Assembly (NCBI GenBank): GCA_017607445.1
Contig: JAEVHH010000002.1
Coordinates: 5,362,001 to 5,426,000, forward strand
DNA: 64,000 nt
Direction: 5' to 3'
Source: Histoplasma ohiense
Taxonomy: Eukaryota; Ascomycota; Eurotiomycetes; Onygenales; Ajellomycetaceae
In this document: piece after piece, positions 55,027-64,000 of the stretch
Numbering within the stretch: position 1 is the stretch's first letter
How the letters are laid out: every line of letters starts with the position of its first letter
Program-made: the position numbers and the translations under genes
The notes under the pieces: generated by a model
The model's database searches: none
Told to the model about the DNA's origin: nothing
What the model saw: only the letters and a program-made list of their open reading frames with translations

Positions 55027-57285
55027 ATGGCGGGCCTGAGAAAACTTTTCAGTATCGAGAGGACATTGTTCCAGTCGACAAACCCCGAATTGACGGAGAG
55101 CGAGTCCAACGGTCCAGTAAGCGGCACCTATTCCCCATTCCTTGTGTTGCCCCGCGGATCGCCTGAAGCGAAACTCCCTCGACTCCCACAGATGCAAAAC
55201 CAAACTTTCTACGGAATTGAGAGGCAATTTGAGGACCTCCATGATCAGTTTTGCTGTCACCAATCATTGTCCTTGCAAAATAAACGATTCAGAAACGCTG
55301 AGCCTAAGTCCTCTCCTCACCAGATCCGTCGCCATGTCGATGTCATAGAAGCCGGCTTCCCGGCTCAACACGCCCGAGTTCCGACTCCAATATCTCCTGC
55401 GAGTATGTATAATGAGGAAATTGCGGATCGCAATATCCATAGCAAACGATCTAACAAGCGTAGCACAAAGTACGCGAATGTTTTATCAGCGGTATACCAG
55501 GAAGACGTGGCGGATCGTAACATCTTGCTTGCCGCTGGAAATACACGCACACTTGAAATAAGAAGCAGGGGAGGGGTATCTCGGTGCAATTTAAGTAATA
55601 GTAGATCAGCGTCATCCCTTTCATACTACCAGGAAAGCCGGCCACGGTTATGGTCCAGAACACAAGCATTGGGACACCGAACACCATCAGGGGAAACCAG
55701 AACAGAATTGAGGGTTATATCTTCTGACCAGGACCTCCGAAGCCATCCTCCATCACATCAACCGGAAGATGCTGGCGCCAGCCCACCGCGCAGGATAGGT
55801 GTCAGGCAGTATATCGCTTTGCGACTAAAAAATTCTTCACCAGCGCTCTCCTCTCAGGGATCGGAGAATATTCCTCCAAGACCAGCACCGCAACCACAGT
55901 TAAAAATTTACAAAGTCCCGCCTGACCGCCAGCCATCTACGAGAGATGCTGGCGAATCATCCAGGTTTAATCAGAGCTTAGTGAATCCGCCGAAGCAGCT
56001 GGATGTTAAGCCTCGAAATCATGACTCAAAGAAAGCTACTCCCAAATATCCGACCGTCGACGACGGATCCAACCGCTTATTATCCCCGGCCTCAGCGAAT
56101 CTATCAAGGAAAAATGTTCGAGATCTTTCTATTAATACAAAGTTGGCTGCCCCCGCCAAAAATTTTGTGAAAGTGCCTACCCAACCCCCTGTCTTGGCCC
56201 CCGCTGGAGCCAGGAGAGAGCCGAATTCGAGTATTGCGGGGATTGTAAACAGTCCACTTCCAGTCGCAACTCCATCTGCGGTATCTCCAAGAACCTCGAG
56301 CTACAACGTCGAGGAAATTATGAGCATGTTCAAACATGCTTATAAATCATCACAAAATACCAGTTCCCCCCCCTCCTTCGAAACATTGCATGATGCTATT
56401 GTTCGTGAGATAAATTCTCATGAAGCTTTTCGCCAAGTTGCTTCCGATATTGAAACAATGCCGTTTCCGGAGCCTAGTCCGGTTCCGATTCCCATTAAAC
56501 AGAGTGAAATTAATGGCCATACGAGGAGGAAGTCCTCGTCAAAGAGTTTATCAGGAAAGGAGAAACAATCGCTGAGACTTGTTGGTAGAAACTCCTTTGC
56601 AAAGACGCGACGAAACTCATACACTTCCGGGAAAGAATTATCTTTTCCTGCTATTAAGGGACTAGAAGCAGGAACCGAACCGGACAGCAGCCACCAGGAA
56701 CGAAGGAGAAGGCACACTTACTCGCAGCCTTTACCGCCAAGTGTACCCGTTGCCCCTGAATTCCCAAGGGAGTTGCGACAAGAGGCGAGAAAAGCGTCTC
56801 TGGGGAGGTCTGGAGATAGTCCGCAACCTAAATACACTTACAAGCTAATACCCGACATCCGACCAAAGAGTTCACATAGCGTCCGTTCTAAGGGACCACC
56901 TTCCAGACCAAGCAAATCTGGTTCTTCAAAACAAACCCAATCATGTCGACCTGCACTCGGGTCTCAGAACTCCCAGTCGGAAATGGCACAAAGGACAAGT
57001 AGCCGAAATACTCCCGCAGAGCAGACGAAGCCTGACCTACCCAAATATCAATCCGACAATTCAAAAAAAGGAGAGCGTGATACCCTACCCGGCTCAACCA
57101 ATAGCTCATGCACTACACCCGAGCCTAAAATTGTCACCTCCAGTTTCCCCCAGCAAACCACTCAAAAGCCACCAATAAAGCGGCTATTTAGCACTTCACC
57201 TCAACAAATTGGCCGGAATCGAATACCTCTACGCCGAAGTAGTATTCAGAAGGATTTATTCGATTCTGGGCGGTTTAAGCCATAA
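55027..57285 (+). CDS. large disordered fungal protein of unknown function
   Basis: Single-exon protein of 752 aa from ATG 55027 (AAAAATGGCG context); an in-frame TTG at 55018 is not taken as a start. Composition is Ser/Pro/Arg/Lys-rich and mostly disordered. Two copies of a short motif, YNEEIADRNI (about residue 127) and YQEDVADRNI (about residue 156), are separated by about 29 residues. A short alpha-helical block, VEEIMSMFKHAYKSS...SPPSFETLHDAIVREINSHE, near residues 425-470 is the only likely folded part. The basic C-terminus ends SIQKDLFDSGRFKP. No enzymatic motif, signal peptide or membrane span is visible. A cytoskeletal or cell-cycle scaffold is possible but unsupported. Confidence 0.8.
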   Translation: MAGLRKLFSIERTLFQSTNPELTESESNGPVSGTYSPFLVLPRGSPEAKLPRLPQMQNQTFYGIERQFEDLHDQFCCHQSLSLQNKRFRNAEPKSSPHQIRRHVDVIEAGFPAQHARVPTPISPASMYNEEIADRNIHSKRSNKRSTKYANVLSAVYQEDVADRNILLAAGNTRTLEIRSRGGVSRCNLSNSRSASSLSYYQESRPRLWSRTQALGHRTPSGETRTELRVISSDQDLRSHPPSHQPEDAGASPPRRIGVRQYIALRLKNSSPALSSQGSENIPPRPAPQPQLKIYKVPPDRQPSTRDAGESSRFNQSLVNPPKQLDVKPRNHDSKKATPKYPTVDDGSNRLLSPASANLSRKNVRDLSINTKLAAPAKNFVKVPTQPPVLAPAGARREPNSSIAGIVNSPLPVATPSAVSPRTSSYNVEEIMSMFKHAYKSSQNTSSPPSFETLHDAIVREINSHEAFRQVASDIETMPFPEPSPVPIPIKQSEINGHTRRKSSSKSLSGKEKQSLRLVGRNSFAKTRRNSYTSGKELSFPAIKGLEAGTEPDSSHQERRRRHTYSQPLPPSVPVAPEFPRELRQEARKASLGRSGDSPQPKYTYKLIPDIRPKSSHSVRSKGPPSRPSKSGSSKQTQSCRPALGSQNSQSEMAQRTSSRNTPAEQTKPDLPKYQSDNSKKGERDTLPGSTNSSCTTPEPKIVTSSFPQQTTQKPPIKRLFSTSPQQIGRNRIPLRRSSIQKDLFDSGRFKP

Positions 57286-58303
57286 TCGAGCCTATTAAGT
57301 CCGTCTAAGCTTGTCATTTTTCCAATTCTAGCGATGCCAAATCTGGTTTACGTGTCGAATAGAGAAACGATTTTTATATATTTCCTGCCGGAGCCCCAAT
57401 AATCCTAACCCGACACACCTCACCATCTCTGCCGAAATAATCTTCATCACCAACCAAACCCATCTTCCCGCGACGGCATTTGCAAGTCCCATTTACAACC
57501 CTTCATTTCCCCGATCGCGTGCCCGCCCTCGAACTACATTCTCCCAAGTAACGCCGTCATCCGATCCTTATATACTTCCATCGAGATATCTCAGAAAAAC
57601 AAAGAAATTTTGTGATACATCATCCCAAGACTCTTCGCCTAACACCTCCTTGTCACACATCGATTTCCTTTTTCTTCGGTCACTTTATCCATTTACCAAA
57701 TTCATTCATTACTCCTAATTTCATAAATATTGTCATAACATGCATAGTTATACTATTTTGCATACAAACATGGGGCGATTTTGCGGCGCATGAATAAATC
57801 CTGTGATGGCGACTCCGGCCTACTGAAGGGAAATGTCATCTTCTTTCCCGATTACTATCGTTATTATCATTTTACCATTTTATTATGTTGACTCGCAGAA
57901 AATTGGGAGAATTTTGGAGTTTTATTGTTCATCTGTTTGCGGGGCGGGGAAATCTTTTGGAAAATTCCATGTTCTTATTCTTCACTTTTTCCCTTCTCAA
58001 TATTTTCTATACTATCCATGAATCATTTGGTCACTAGGGTCCCCTTTCTTCTCGGATTTTTTCCCCTTGCCTCAGGCGAGGTTTTTCTTCATCATTTGAC
58101 AATTATGGGCTCTTGATTTATTGTCAATTTTTTTTTTATTTTAACATACCACCTGATTCTTGCACGATATATTTACCCTTCATGTTTTCCTTAGCTTAAA
58201 TTCTTGTAAATAACTCTGCCTTTTCCCGGCTTTCTAGAATTTGTTCTTGGGTGGTTTGAAAAAAAGAAAAAAATGATACTTGATAAAAAGTTAAAAAGAG
58301 AAA
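57286..58303. other. intergenic region
   Basis: AT-rich 3' flank without supported genes, running to the tRNA. Confidence 0.45.
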
Positions 58304-58377
58304 TGATGTCGCCCAGGCTCGAACTGGGGACCTTGAGTGTGTTAGACTCACGTGATAACCAACTACACCACGACACC
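58304..58377 (-). tRNA. tRNA-Val (AAC)
   Basis: A 74-nt cloverleaf folds on the minus strand with no intron. The acceptor stem GGTGTCG pairs with CGACATC (one G-U). The D arm carries the A box GTGTAGTTGGT. The anticodon stem TGAGT/ACTCA closes the loop CTAACAC, giving anticodon AAC (valine, GUU codon). The T arm CCCAG-TTCGAGC-CTGGG contains the B box. The discriminator is A. A TTTTT run about 10 nt downstream on the minus strand is a suitable RNA polymerase III terminator. Confidence 0.95.
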
Positions 58378-58810
58378 ATCCAATTATGTAAGGCTCAAAT
58401 TTCTTGTTCCCTTTGTTGAACCAATTACTACTATATGAGGAGGTTCGTGTTGCATACATCAAGCTGAAGAATACATTCACATCCATTGACGGTACAGCAT
58501 GGAAAGATAGGTACTGGACTTTAATTTTTTCTTAATTTCTATTCTTGATATTTAAACTCTCTCGAATCATGATAACATAACTAGAACTGCCGAGACTGAA
58601 GAGCAGATGAGCGCTTAAAACACCGATAGCAAGATCGTCAAGGTTGTCTGGATACGCCCTCATCAAGTATCGGGGAAATTTAGGCTGGGAGTCTTGAGTC
58701 TGGTAGGAAATATTCATGCACGCTAAGCTCCGTGGGTATTTAGAAGAACAGAGATAGGCTATGCCAGGTCCGTTTGGTAATATGCAACCAGCTGGGTGTT
58801 CGCAGAGTGT
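58378..58810. other. intergenic region
   Basis: Spacer between the tRNA and the 3' end of the prolyl-tRNA synthetase gene. No feature seen. Confidence 0.45.
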
Positions 58811-60903
58811 TTAGTAGGAGCCTATCATATTGGCTGCATTAGTTTCGAAGATTTTGGAGAACGAAAAAGTCTATATAAACAGTGGAATTTGCGCTGAGGT
58901 GAGAAGAAAGATGGGAAGCTACTCACGTCCAAACAAGCACCATTTCTCCGCGACCCGTTTGCAGTTGGGGTTCGTGCACTTGGTGACTCCCTTCTCAATG
59001 CCCTCAGGCTGCTCGAATGGAATACACAAACTCTTTGCACCCATGCTTGGGGCCCTGGCATCTTGGGCTTCACCAGTCTCTTCTTCAGCCTTTCGTGCAC
59101 TCATGTCTTTAATTTCGTCTTCGCACTGCTCGGTCAGACAGTGGGGAATCATGCAAAGGTTCTTATCGTTGAGCGCAGGGGTAAAATCATCCCAGTTCGT
59201 GATGCGCTTAACATGTGACTTGTACGTAGCATCTGCTCGTGAGTATAGGTCGGCTTGGATGGTTTCAAGAAGCGCAGGGACTTGGACTGCCAGTTCAGTG
59301 ATGGGGATGGTGGATTTTCCATCTTTGCCAAGGATATCACGGCGAGAGGCAGTCACATAATGACCAGCTGATTCCCCTGGGCCAAATTCAAGTCGAAGAG
59401 GAACACCGTGCAATTCCCAGTCGTTAAATTTCCAACCGGGAGTGTAGTCTCGTTTGTCGACTTCAACTCTGACCCCGGCAGCTTCAAGGACAGCTGCTAG
59501 AGCATCAATCTCGGCCATTAAAGACGCCTTCTCTGCATCAGTTGTCTTAGCGCCAGTACCAACAGGCACAATCACGGTTTGGATATCCGCGACTCGTGGT
59601 GGAATAACCAGGCCACGATCATCGCCATGGACCATGACCATGATACCAATAGTCCGGGTAGACAAACCCCAAGAATTCTGCCAAACATGAAGTGCGGGCT
59701 TCTTCTCGTCAGGCTTAGCCGACGGATCTTCAACGGTGATGCCGAACATCTTGCTGAAATTTTGGCCTAAGCCGTGAGACGTCCCTCCTTGAATTCCGCG
59801 GCCTGTGGCTGGGATATAACCTTCGACTGTGGTGGTGTAGAGGCCCCCTGCAAATTTTTCCTTTTCGGTCTTCTGACCCCTGATGACGGGAATAGCAAGA
59901 AGCTCCTCGTAAACGTGGGCATAATGCTCAAGAATTTGCAGGACTTCTTCACGAGCACCGCCTTCAGTCAAATGCGCGGTGTGACCTTCTTGCCAAAGAA
60001 ACTCACGAGTGCGAAGGAAGGGCTGGGGGTTCTTGAACTCCCATCTAACAACAGAGTTCCACTGATTAAGCCGGAGAGGCAGATCACGGTGACTTCGAAT
60101 CCACTTGGCATAGTACGGATACATAACTGTTTCCGACGTGGGACGAATGGCAATTTTCCGTTCCAACTTGGAATTTCCTCTTTCGAAAACGTCAGCAAAC
60201 GAATCGGTAATGAACTAGATATACTAAATATTATGGGGTTTTGAAACCCAAAACCTACGCGTGAGTGACCCAGGCAACCTCAGCAGCAAACCCTTCTATG
60301 TGGTCCTTCTCCTTCTTTAAGACGTCTTCGGAGACGAACAGAGGGAAAGAGCAATTTTTAACACCCATATTCTTAATTCGATCATTAAACCAGTTTTGGA
60401 TCGTTTCCCAAATGAAGTACGAGTGTGGCTGGGAAATATCAGTATTAGCTAGCAGCTCAAAAATGGTGGCCACACATCTGGTAAACAAAAAGATAAAAAA
60501 TTGAAAATGAAAATACCTTCAAAATAAAACAACCTGATACATCGTAGTAATCCAACATCTGCCCTTTCAAGAGAACCTGTTGGTACCAACCTGCGAAATC
60601 CCCCTCCTTCGAGACATCGATACCGATAAGAGCGGGGCCGTCAGTTTTCTTCTTGGGTGCTTTCTGGGAAGGTTTATTTTTCGATTCCATGCCTATGCCT
60701 TTGTTGGCCAACTTTCCCGCCTTCTCAGCAGCCTGCTTCTCCTTTTTAGCAGCTTTTTTAGCAGCATTTTTAGATATCTCGCCGGCTGGGGAGCTCTCCC
60801 CTCCAGCGGCGGGGTCCATCGTGCGATCAGGCAGGGATTCAGTTGCAGCTGGTAAAGAGTTTGCTGGTGCGTCAACTCGATCCTGCGCTTGTTGTGCCGA
60901 CAT
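58811..60903 (-). CDS. prolyl-tRNA synthetase, eukaryotic cytosolic type
   Basis: Class II synthetase charging tRNA-Pro. Four exons: 60903-60517, 60428-60259, 60179-58927 and 58821-58811, giving 606 aa. Residues 1-85 are a charged Lys/Ala-rich extension, then the family start GWYQQVLLKGQMLDYYDVSGC. Class II motif 2 is at RPTSETVMYPYY...WEFKNPQPFLRTREFLWQEGHTAH, and motif 3 has WNSWGLSTRTIG-like sequence and GDDRGLVIPP. The anticodon-binding domain includes GWKFNDWELHGVPLRLE, and a C-terminal zinc-binding region has CTNPNCKR and WCLFGRSY. The last 11-nt exon supplies the conserved FGRSY end. One acceptor is AAG. It is divergent from CCT1. Confidence 0.94.
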
Positions 60904-61153
60904 GTCAAGCTTCCTGGATATTCAATATGGGCAAATAATCGCAACTCACTTGTGCAATTGGAAGCTGTGTTTGGTAACTGGGCGGGAGGAGTCACGTCGG
61001 TAAAGCAAGAAGTGGGACAATGACCTTCACCGCCTTTGGGCGGCAGAATGGGCATCAAGCCAAAAAAAGAGGCCGCAAACTCTCTGAGCGCAATAGACAC
61101 CAGCAAGCTTCTATCTCCACACTAAGACCCCTCCTTCGATTCTTTAATTGGAC
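60904..61153. promoter_or_regulatory. bidirectional promoter between ProRS and CCT1
   Basis: Only 250 bp separate the two divergent ATGs (60903 minus, 61154 plus). Both encode housekeeping translation or folding proteins, so shared regulation is plausible. No element stands out. Confidence 0.6.
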
Positions 61154-63196
61154 ATGGCAGGAATTTTTGAGGCTCCCCGGAATGCGGGACAACTCTGTGA
61201 GCTTTCTCTCTACTTTGCAATGTGGGAAAGAGGCTATGGAACTAACAGCTCCCCACAGTTCTTGGAGGACAAAAAATCAGTGGTTCTGATATCAGAGATC
61301 AGAATGGTATGTGACTATCGAATTAAACATGTCAAGGTACCCAGCTTACACAGTGTTTTTTAGTTCTTGCGACTCAAGCCATTGCCAATGTGGTGAAAAG
61401 TTCCTTCGGCCCCTCCGGGCTCGACAAAATGATGGTAGATGATATTGGGGTATGCCATGCCCTTTCTTCTTGGTTGAGCAGTTGAATTAATATGGTAATA
61501 GGATGTTACTGTTACCAATGATGGAGCAACTATCCTAAGCTTGTTGGACATCGAACATCCCGCGGGAAAGATCCTGGTGGACCTAGCAAAACAACAAGAC
61601 AAGGAGGTAGGATCACCTTTTTCCCCGCCATTTATCTGTGCCGTCTAATTTAGCCTGTCTAGGTCGGTGATGGAACCACTTCCGTTGTTTTAATAGCAGC
61701 CGAGCTTTTGCGACGAGCGAACGAGTTGATGAAGAACCGGATACACCCCACTACAATAATCACGGGATACCGATTGGCACTTCGGGAAGCCGTGAAGTAC
61801 ATGAATGAGAATATCAGCACCAAAGTTGAGCATCTTGGAAGGGACAGTTTGATAAATATTGCGAAAACATCAATGTCAAGCAAAATTATAGGAGCTGATG
61901 CAGACTTCTTCGCCAACATGGTTGTTGATGCGATGCAACAAGTCAAAACTACGACGCAGCGAAATGAGATCAAATACCCAGTTAAGGCTGTCAACTTGCT
62001 CAAGGCTCATGGGAAAAGTGCTACTGAATCTTTACTTGTCCATGGATACGCTCTAAATTGCACAGTTGCTTCACAAGCCATGGTTACTCGGGTTACTGAT
62101 GCAAAGATTGCTTGTCTTGATATGAACTTGCAGAAAGAAAGGATGAAACTTGGTGTTCATATCACAGTCGACGACCCACAAAAACTTGAGAAGATCCGTG
62201 AAAGGGAGTCTGGAATTGTCCTCGAGAGAGTGGAGATGATACTAAAGGCGGGCGCCAATGTCATCCTCACGACTAAGGGTATTGATGATCTTTGTCTCAA
62301 GATGTTCGTCGAGAAGGGCGCGATGGCAGTTAGGAGATGCAAAAAGGAGGACCTTAAACGAATCGCCAAGGCTACGGGAGCGACGCTGGTTAGCACACTA
62401 TCCGATCTTAATGGTGATGACAAGTTTGAACCATCCAGCTTGGGCCACGCAGAAGAGGTGGTACAGGAGCGGATATCCGACGATGAGTGTATCCTTATCA
62501 AAGGAACCAAGGCCCACACTGCCGCGTCGATTATTCTCCGTGGTTCAAATGATTTTCAACTTGATGAGATGGAACGTTCCGTGCACGATTCTCTCTGCGC
62601 TGTCAAGAGGACACTCGAGAGTGGAACCATCGTTCCGGGAGGTGGTGCCGTTGAGACCGCCCTGCATATCTATCTCGAGGAATTTGCTGTTACAGTCGTA
62701 AGTGTTTTCTTGAACTCTCCTTTTGCGCAACGACCAATAGCGACTAGATCACAGCTAGTACTATATAATCAAAAACAGTGGTATTCACGAAAGTGATGAA
62801 TAACAGGGCTCCCGCGAACAACTCGCCATCGGCGAATTCGCCCAATCCCTCCTCGTCATTCCCAAAACCCTGGCTGTAAATGCAGCTAAGGACTCATCCG
62901 AGCTCGTCGCCCAACTCCGTGTCCGCCATGCCCTCTCTCAGCGTGTTCAGGAGGGAGAGGCTAACGCGGAAGAGAAAGCCATCGCCAAGAAGAAGATGTA
63001 TAAGAACTACGGCCTTGATCTAACAAGAGGGAAAGTTGTGGATTGCGTCAAGGCGGGTGTCTTGGAGCCCAGCATGAGTAAAGTGAAGCAGTTAAAGAGT
63101 GCGGTGGAGGCTTGCATTTCGATTATGAGGATTGATACGCTGATTAAACTTGATCCTGAGAGGAAGGCTGAGGGTGATGGGCATGGACACCACTAG
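61154..63196 (+). CDS. cct1: T-complex chaperonin subunit CCT1 (TCP-1 alpha)
   Basis: One of eight subunits of the cytosolic TRiC/CCT ring, which folds actin, tubulin and WD40 proteins using ATP. Six exons: 61154-61196, 61259-61306, 61364-61449, 61502-61606, 61663-62697 and 62807-63196, giving 568 aa. The joined N-terminus is MAGIFEAPRNAGQLFLGGQ. Then follow SSFGPSGLDKMMVDDIG, VTNDGATILSLL, the ATP loop GDGTTSVVLIA (about residue 96), GVHITVDDPQ, and the C-terminal half with ESGTIVPGGGAVE, GSREQLAIGEFAQ and KKMYKNYGLDL. The tail is His-rich (GDGHGHH). All five introns are short (52-109 nt) with GT..AG ends and keep frame. Matches alpha subunits rather than other CCT paralogues. Confidence 0.96.
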
Positions 63197-63762
63197 ACGA
63201 TTGGGAGCTGTAGCCCGTCAAAGAACAAAAAAGAAAAGGAGTTGAAACCAATCGTTTTACTGGCTGGGTTGATACCGTACATCTCTTTTCCTTTTCCTGT
63301 TTATTAATTAATGTCTAGAGGAAGGCAGAGGATCCAAAGAATTTTTTTTTTTAAGTCTTCATAAGGAACTCATCACATGAATATGGTTATCTGGAAGTTG
63401 ATACTTGTCTTTTGGCCTAAAATACTCTTCTCCGCATCCCGCCTCGAGATTTGAATAGTCACCTCATTTTCACAGGACATTTAGACTCTGTTGAAATTTC
63501 GAAGGTAGAGAATAATTAACTCCTCTCAAACTGTGTATGTTGTGATAATGCACACTTAACCTGGGTGTGCAATTCGTCCAGTCTAGAAAGACAATGGGGA
63601 ATAAATATGAATAACCGAAAAATGGACGACAGAAACGGCAATTCTCGCTAGCAAAAACGCCTTAAAATAACTTCGCTCTGAAACTTGAGGGAAAATTACA
63701 TGCAAAACGAACTCCCCAATGCACATAGCAGTACCAGCAGATGCGGTAATGGGGCCTTCCCC
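63197..63762. other. convergent intergenic region
   Basis: 3' flanks of CCT1 (plus) and the WD40 gene (minus). No further feature. Confidence 0.45.
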
Positions 63763-64000
63763 CTATTCATCTTCATCGTCACCTGAGTCCTTCACATCCG
63801 CCCATCCACAACGCCATCTCCGCCCTTCACCATCCCCGCCGATCCTGAGGTCTCGCGCTGCAGGGCCTTTTCGCCAGCATCGAGCATGTAAGTCATCGCT
63901 AACGGTGATAAGCTCGCCACCATACGTCCAAGAAACGCCAGATACTTCCTTCTTATGCCCTTGAACTAGCACCGCGCCATGCTTGTATATCGGGATGGTA
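63763..64000 (-). CDS. WD40-repeat protein, C-terminal fragment (possibly Cdt2-like)
   Basis: Open on the minus strand from the window edge to a stop at 63763, so only the last ~78 residues are seen. The fragment contains one clear WD-type repeat, VLVQGHKKEVSGVSWTYGG followed by ELITVSDDLHARCWR, where the final CWR replaces the usual WD-like end. An acidic tail, DSGDDEDE, closes the protein. A repeat with GHxKEVxxxSW and SDD-xxARCWR at the end of the propeller is reminiscent of the CRL4 adaptor Cdt2, but the fragment is too short to be sure. The gene continues beyond position 64000. Confidence 0.7.
   Translation of the reverse strand, partial: TIPIYKHGAVLVQGHKKEVSGVSWTYGGELITVSDDLHARCWRKGPAARDLRIGGDGEGRRWRCGWADVKDSGDDEDE

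Overview
The window is chromosomal DNA of a filamentous ascomycete. Genes carry short GT..AG introns (about 52-230 nt), intergenic stretches are long and often AT-rich, and the gene set (CFEM GPI protein, SIT siderophore transporter, NACHT and FunK1 relics, Sgf73, Cho2) is typical of Pezizomycotina. The FunK1 relic and overall style lean towards Eurotiomycetes/Onygenales, but the species cannot be fixed from sequence reading alone.

Layout. 0.7-3.1 kb: secreted copper amine oxidase with a frame-preserving intron. 4.8-6.3 kb: wrecked NACHT (NLR-type) gene. 7.3-8.1 kb: CFEM GPI-anchored protein. 9.6-12.8 kb: DNA ligase I. 13.4-20.5 kb: a run of minus-strand genes, namely mRNA capping guanylyltransferase, SAGA subunit Sgf73, a mitochondrial-type beta-ketoacyl-ACP synthase and a DUF1993 protein. 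21.8-23.0 kb: a ureohydrolase (agmatinase family) with a frameshift and no visible start. 25.2-26.1 kb: Cdc42. 29.6-31.7 kb: cytochrome P450. 33.0-33.7 kb: an uncharacterised protein. 36.0-38.3 kb: siderophore transporter. 39.7-42.4 kb: decayed ankyrin-like and FunK1-kinase sequences. 43.7-47.1 kb: phosphatidylethanolamine methyltransferase Cho2. 49.3-50.5 kb: exosome subunit Mtr3. 51.0-52.4 kb: Myb-like protein. 55.0-57.3 kb: a disordered fungal protein. 58.3 kb: tRNA-Val(AAC). 58.8-60.9 and 61.2-63.2 kb: prolyl-tRNA synthetase and chaperonin CCT1, divergent from a 250-bp promoter. The right edge cuts a WD40 gene.

Most intact genes are unlinked housekeeping functions: replication, capping, chromatin, lipid and protein synthesis, folding. 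The accessory layer (NACHT, FunK1, ankyrin-like, ureohydrolase) is largely broken, and several lesions fit C-to-T/G-to-A decay. I did not find a convincing new multi-gene system. The most useful observations are gene-model ones: a cryptic 63-nt intron, very short exons (20, 28, 41 and 11 nt), a possible mitochondrial N-terminal extension on DNA ligase I, and decay patterns in self-recognition-type genes. Exon boundaries were read by eye from splice signals, frame and family conservation; no transcript data were available.
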